Source: Planobispora rosea (GTDB lineage Bacteria; Actinomycetota; Actinomycetes; Streptosporangiales; Streptosporangiaceae). From it: DNA of 64,000 nucleotides. Positions 61,120 to 64,000 of the stretch are shown one piece after another. Positions within the stretch are counted from its first letter, which is position 1. Each line of letters starts with the position of its first letter. The stretch spans positions 1-64,000 of the forward strand of contig NZ_BMQP01000025.1 in the NCBI RefSeq assembly GCF_014648175.1. The letters are read 5' to 3'. The position numbers were made by a program, and so were the translations under genes. The notes under the pieces are model-generated. The model did not search any database, had not been told where the DNA came from, and was given only the letters and a program-made list of their open reading frames with translations.

Positions 61120-61145
61120 GAGATCCGCAGAACCGAGGAGAGCCG

Positions 61146-62273
61146 ATGAAGATCACCGGGGTCGAGCTGCGGCGGATCGCGATGCCGCTGGTCACACCGT
61201 TCCGCACCTCGTTCGGGACCGAGACGACACGTGAGGTGGTCCTGGTCCGGGTCGTCACCCCGGACGCCGAGGGCTGGGGCGAGTGCGTGGCCATGGCCGA
61301 GCCCCGCTACTCCTCCGAGTACGCCGACGGCGCCGCCGACGTGCTGCGCCGCTTCCTCATCCCGGCTCTCTCCCGGTACGCCGCGGAGCTCGCGGAGCCC
61401 GCGGAGTTCGACGCCCAGGCGGCGGAGCGGGCGATGGAGCCGTTCAAGGGCCACCGGATGGCCAAGGCCGCGCTGGAGACCGCCGTCCTGGACGCCCGGC
61501 TCCGCGCGCGCGGCGAGTCCTTCGGCTCCTTCCTCGGCGCCGCACGGGACCGCGTGCCCTGCGGCGTCTCGGTCGGCATCATGGACTCCGTCCCCCGGCT
61601 CCTCGACGCCGTCGCCGGATACGTCGAGGAGGGCTACGTCCGGATCAAGCTGAAGATCGAGCCGGGCTGGGACGTCGCCCCGGTCCGGGCCGTGCGCGAG
61701 CGCTTCGGCGACGACCTGCTGCTCCAGGTCGACGCCAACGCCGCCTACGGCCTCGCCGACGCCCACCATCTCGCCCGGCTGGACGCCTTCGGCCTGCTGC
61801 TCGTCGAGCAGCCCCTGGCGGACGACGACCTGGTCCAGCACGCCCGGCTGGCGAAGCTGCTGCGCACTCCGATCTGCCTGGACGAGTCGATCGGGTCCGC
61901 CGCGCACGCCGCCGCCGCGATCTCCCTGGGCTCCTGCTCCATCGTCAACGTCAAGCCCGGCCGGGTCGGCGGCTACCTGGAGGCCCGCCGCATCCACGAC
62001 CTGTGCCGGGCCCACGGTGTCGCCGTCTGGTGCGGCGGGATGCTGGAGACCGGCCTCGGCCGGGCCGCCAACGTCGCCCTGGCCGCCCTGCCCGGCTTCA
62101 CCCTGCCCGGCGACACCTCCGGCTCCGGCCGTTACTACGCGACCGACATCACGCCCCCGTTCGTCCTGGACGGCGGCCACCTGACCGTCCCCACCGGCCC
62201 CGGCCTGGGCGTGAGCCCCGTCCCGGAGATCCTGGACGAGGTCACCGTCACCACCGAGTGGATCCCCCTCTGA
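61146..62273 (+). CDS. N-succinylamino acid racemase/o-succinylbenzoate synthase (enolase superfamily)
   Basis: A 375-residue enolase-superfamily enzyme of the NSAR/OSBS group. Lys168 and Lys170 (KLK), metal ligands Asp196, Glu221 and Asp246, and Lys270 (KPGRVGG) are present. The 170-196-221-246-270 spacing equals that of the Amycolatopsis N-acylamino acid racemase. With the upstream M20 and GNAT genes it should racemise N-succinyl-amino acids. A MenC role in menaquinone synthesis is the alternative, but no other men gene is nearby. ATG with GAGGAG just upstream. Confidence 0.9.
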   Translation: MKITGVELRRIAMPLVTPFRTSFGTETTREVVLVRVVTPDAEGWGECVAMAEPRYSSEYADGAADVLRRFLIPALSRYAAELAEPAEFDAQAAERAMEPFKGHRMAKAALETAVLDARLRARGESFGSFLGAARDRVPCGVSVGIMDSVPRLLDAVAGYVEEGYVRIKLKIEPGWDVAPVRAVRERFGDDLLLQVDANAAYGLADAHHLARLDAFGLLLVEQPLADDDLVQHARLAKLLRTPICLDESIGSAAHAAAAISLGSCSIVNVKPGRVGGYLEARRIHDLCRAHGVAVWCGGMLETGLGRAANVALAALPGFTLPGDTSGSGRYYATDITPPFVLDGGHLTVPTGPGLGVSPVPEILDEVTVTTEWIPL

Positions 62274-62358
62274 CTCTGACGCGCCCGCCTGCGGGAACCG
62301 CCCGTCTTGTTTCGGAGCTGGACCGGAGGCACACGGCTCAGCGACGAATCTTCCCAGG

Positions 62359-62394
62359 CCACCGGTGTCGGGACAGCGTTCCCGACACCGGTGG
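62359..62394. terminator. Perfect 15-base-pair hairpin terminator
   Basis: 62359-62373 is exactly complementary to 62380-62394 around the six-base loop CAGCGT. It lies between the convergent racemase and ABC permease genes and can serve both. Confidence 0.75.
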
Positions 62395-62440
62395 TGTTCC
62401 GGGTGGACGCCTGGCGCGCTCCGCTCGCCCCCGGGGCCGG

Positions 62441-63289
62441 TCAGGTTCTGCGGTTGTAGAGCCTGAGCGCGATCGGGGCGAACACGACCGTCATCGCCCC
62501 GGAGAGGGCGAGGACGAGCGCGAGGTCCCCGGCGTCGGGCACGCCGTCGAGGAGGCCGCGCGCCGCCTCGACGAGGAGGGTCACGGGGTTGACGGCCACG
62601 AAATCCTGCACCCAGGCCGGCATGGTCTCCGGTGGCGCGAACGCCGGGCTCACGAAGGTCAGCGGGAAGAGGATCATGGTGGACGCCCCCATGACGGCGG
62701 CCGGGGTCCGTACGGTGAGACCGATGATCAGCCAGAGCCAGCTCAGCGCGGAGCAGAAGACCAGGAGCAGCACGACGGCCCCGGCGACGCCCCCGAGGCC
62801 GCCGGGCGCCCGGTATCCGATCAGCGTCGCGATGCCGAACACGAACGCGGAGGCGATGCCGTAGCGCAGCGTGTCGCCCACCAGCGCGCCGACGAGCGGC
62901 GCCGGACGCCAGATCGGCTGCGAGCGGAAGCGGTCGAAGGCTCCCCGCTCGATGTCGGTGTTGAGGGTCACGGCCGTGTACATCGTCATGAAGACGACCG
63001 TCTGGGCGAGGATCCCCGGCAGCGCGTAGCCCAGATACGCCTCCGGCGATCCGATCACCGCCCCGCCGAACACGTACGTGAACATCAGCGTGAACATGAT
63101 CGGGAACAGCGTGGCGTCGAGGAGCTGCTCGGGGACATGCCTGATCTTCAGCAGGGCGCGCCACGCGAAGGTCAGCGTCGCGCGCAGCGCGCCGGCGCCC
63201 GTGTCCGGCGGCGGCGCGCCGGCGACGGCGGAGATCAGCCGGGTGTCGAGTTCGAACGCCGGGCGTCCGGTCGTCTGGTGGATGGTCAC
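62441..63289 (-). CDS. DrrB-like ABC-2 exporter permease
   Basis: A 282-residue permease. A 35-residue polar N-terminus is followed by about six membrane segments. FPIMFTLMFTYVFGGAV, DIERGAFDRFRSQPIWRPAPLVGALVGDTLR and the late NPVTLLVEAARGLL match the daunorubicin-resistance DrrB family. The GTG start overlaps the ATPase stop (GTGA). It should export a drug or lipid with its ATPase. Confidence 0.9.
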   Translation of the reverse strand: MTIHQTTGRPAFELDTRLISAVAGAPPPDTGAGALRATLTFAWRALLKIRHVPEQLLDATLFPIMFTLMFTYVFGGAVIGSPEAYLGYALPGILAQTVVFMTMYTAVTLNTDIERGAFDRFRSQPIWRPAPLVGALVGDTLRYGIASAFVFGIATLIGYRAPGGLGGVAGAVVLLLVFCSALSWLWLIIGLTVRTPAAVMGASTMILFPLTFVSPAFAPPETMPAWVQDFVAVNPVTLLVEAARGLLDGVPDAGDLALVLALSGAMTVVFAPIALRLYNRRT

Positions 63290-64000
63290 GTCGATGCCTC
63301 CTCGCGGCTCGGCGCGGGGCCGTCGGCCGGTTCTCCGGTGAGGGCCAGGAACACCTCGTCGAGACTCGGCTGGGCCAGCGCGTACTCGCTGACGCCGAGC
63401 CCGCGTTCGGTGATGGCCGCGAGCGCGCCCGCGACCGCGGCCGGTTCGTCCACCCGCAGGGAGAGCGCGACGGGATCCGGCTCCAGGACGGGGGCGGCGC
63501 CGAGCATGACCGCGAGGAGCCGGGCGACCTCCGGGCGGTCGGCGCCGTCGGCGACCCGCACGCGCAGCGCGCCCGCGCCGACCAGGGCTTTGAGCCGGCC
63601 GCTCGTGCCCTCGGCGATGACGCGGCCGTGGTTGACGACGGCGATGCGGTCGGCGAGCTGATCGGCCTCTTCGAGGTACTGCGTGGTCAGCAGGACGGTG
63701 GTGCCGGCGCCGACGAGCGCTCGCACGCTCTCCCACACCTGGCCGCGGCTGCGCGGATCCAGGCCGGTCGTCGGCTCGTCGAGCATCAGCAGGTCGGGAC
63801 GGGCGACGAGGGAGCCGGCGATGTCGAGCCGGCGCCGCATGCCGCCGGAGTAGGTCTTCACCTCCCGCCTGGCGGCCGCGCTCAGGTCGAAGGCCTCCAG
63901 CAGGTCGGTGGCGCGCCTCCTGGCCGCCTTTCCCCGGTGCCCGCGCAGGCGGGCGAGCAGGATGAGGTTCTCGAGCCCGGTCAGGTCCTCGTCGAGGGAC
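63286..64000 (-). CDS. DrrA-like ABC exporter ATPase, N-terminus beyond the window
   Basis: Partial gene: the reading frame continues past position 64000, so the Walker A region is missing here. Visible are FDLSAAARREVKTYSGGMRRRLDIA (signature YSGGMRRRLD), Walker B LLMLDEPTTGLD, LLTTQYLEEADQLADRIAVVNHGRVI (H-loop glutamine variant TTQY as in DrrA), and the C-terminal DrrA domain ending with LAQPSLDEVFLALTG. Coupled to the permease. Confidence 0.9.
   Translation of the reverse strand, partial: SLDEDLTGLENLILLARLRGHRGKAARRRATDLLEAFDLSAAARREVKTYSGGMRRRLDIAGSLVARPDLLMLDEPTTGLDPRSRGQVWESVRALVGAGTTVLLTTQYLEEADQLADRIAVVNHGRVIAEGTSGRLKALVGAGALRVRVADGADRPEVARLLAVMLGAAPVLEPDPVALSLRVDEPAAVAGALAAITERGLGVSEYALAQPSLDEVFLALTGEPADGPAPSREEAST

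Noticed and set aside
61146..62273. L-Ala-D/L-Glu epimerase of the muropeptide pathway
   Set aside because: The KLK...K catalytic spacing and the KPGRVGG motif fit the NSAR/OSBS group better than the dipeptide epimerases.
62441..64000. Part of an anthracycline biosynthetic cluster because of the DrrAB similarity
   Set aside because: DrrAB-like exporters are common outside such clusters and no biosynthetic gene is seen in the window.

Overview
The window is chromosomal DNA of a very GC-rich filamentous actinobacterium, most probably a member of the Streptosporangiales (Streptosporangium, Nonomuraea or Planomonospora type). The grounds are many GTG starts, GTGA and ATGA stop/start overlaps between cistrons, many MmyB-type and DUF5753 XRE regulators, a DUF397 gene, RsbW-like ATPases, a PASTA-less PknB-type kinase, a DUF574-type methyltransferase and an actinobacterial rRNA-operon leader reading off the left edge. 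No phage, plasmid, transposase or CRISPR gene is visible.

Layout. 1-404: rrn leader and promoter (minus strand) and the leader of an ABC exporter. 0.4-13.6 kb: ABC exporter, TetR regulator, Ser/Thr kinase with a secreted domain, a relic of 6-phosphogluconate dehydrogenase, a uridine-kinase-like protein, TerC, an alpha/beta hydrolase, an ArsR-AHSA1/DHFR-like pair, and an MFS exporter divergent from an XRE regulator. 13.9-19.3 kb: a NYN-domain nuclease gene divergent from a tight operon encoding a coiled-coil protein, a RecB/Cas4-like nuclease with iron-sulphur-type cysteines, an unknown 489-residue protein and an Upf1/Dna2-like SF1 helicase. The two catalytic proteins resemble eukaryotic Dna2 split in two. 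This is the strongest candidate for an undescribed system. 19.3-37.7 kb: regulator/efflux pairs (two MFS exporters, TetR regulators with clear operators), a WS/DGAT acyltransferase with a previously hidden small membrane gene, an AbaA-like regulatory locus (XRE-DUF5753, DUF397, HATPase), a methyltransferase, a solitary chemoreceptor, a WYL regulator and phosphoglucomutase.

37.7-58.2 kb is largely a cell-wall salvage region: AnmK, a BadF-type amino-sugar kinase, a Tat-exported DigH-like glycan hydrolase, NagZ, an RpiR/MurR-type regulator, a class-C beta-lactamase-like hydrolase translationally coupled to MurQ, and a complete Opp/Dpp-type peptide importer with a linked acetyltransferase. Inserted in it are a NUDIX gene, an ECF41-type sigma factor with two matching promoters, an aldo/keto reductase behind a MerR-type promoter and a secreted hydrolase. 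59.0-62.3 kb holds an M20 peptidase, a GNAT protein and an N-succinylamino-acid racemase. This trio is the known D- to L-amino-acid conversion pathway and fits recycling of the D-amino acids released from peptidoglycan. 62.4-64.0 kb: a DrrAB-like ABC exporter, truncated by the window end.

Read together, the right-hand 25 kb suggests one programme: glycan strands are trimmed outside the cell, muropeptides are imported by the ABC transporter, sugars are funnelled through NagZ, AnmK, the kinase and MurQ to GlcNAc-6-phosphate, and D-amino acids are inverted to L-forms for general metabolism.
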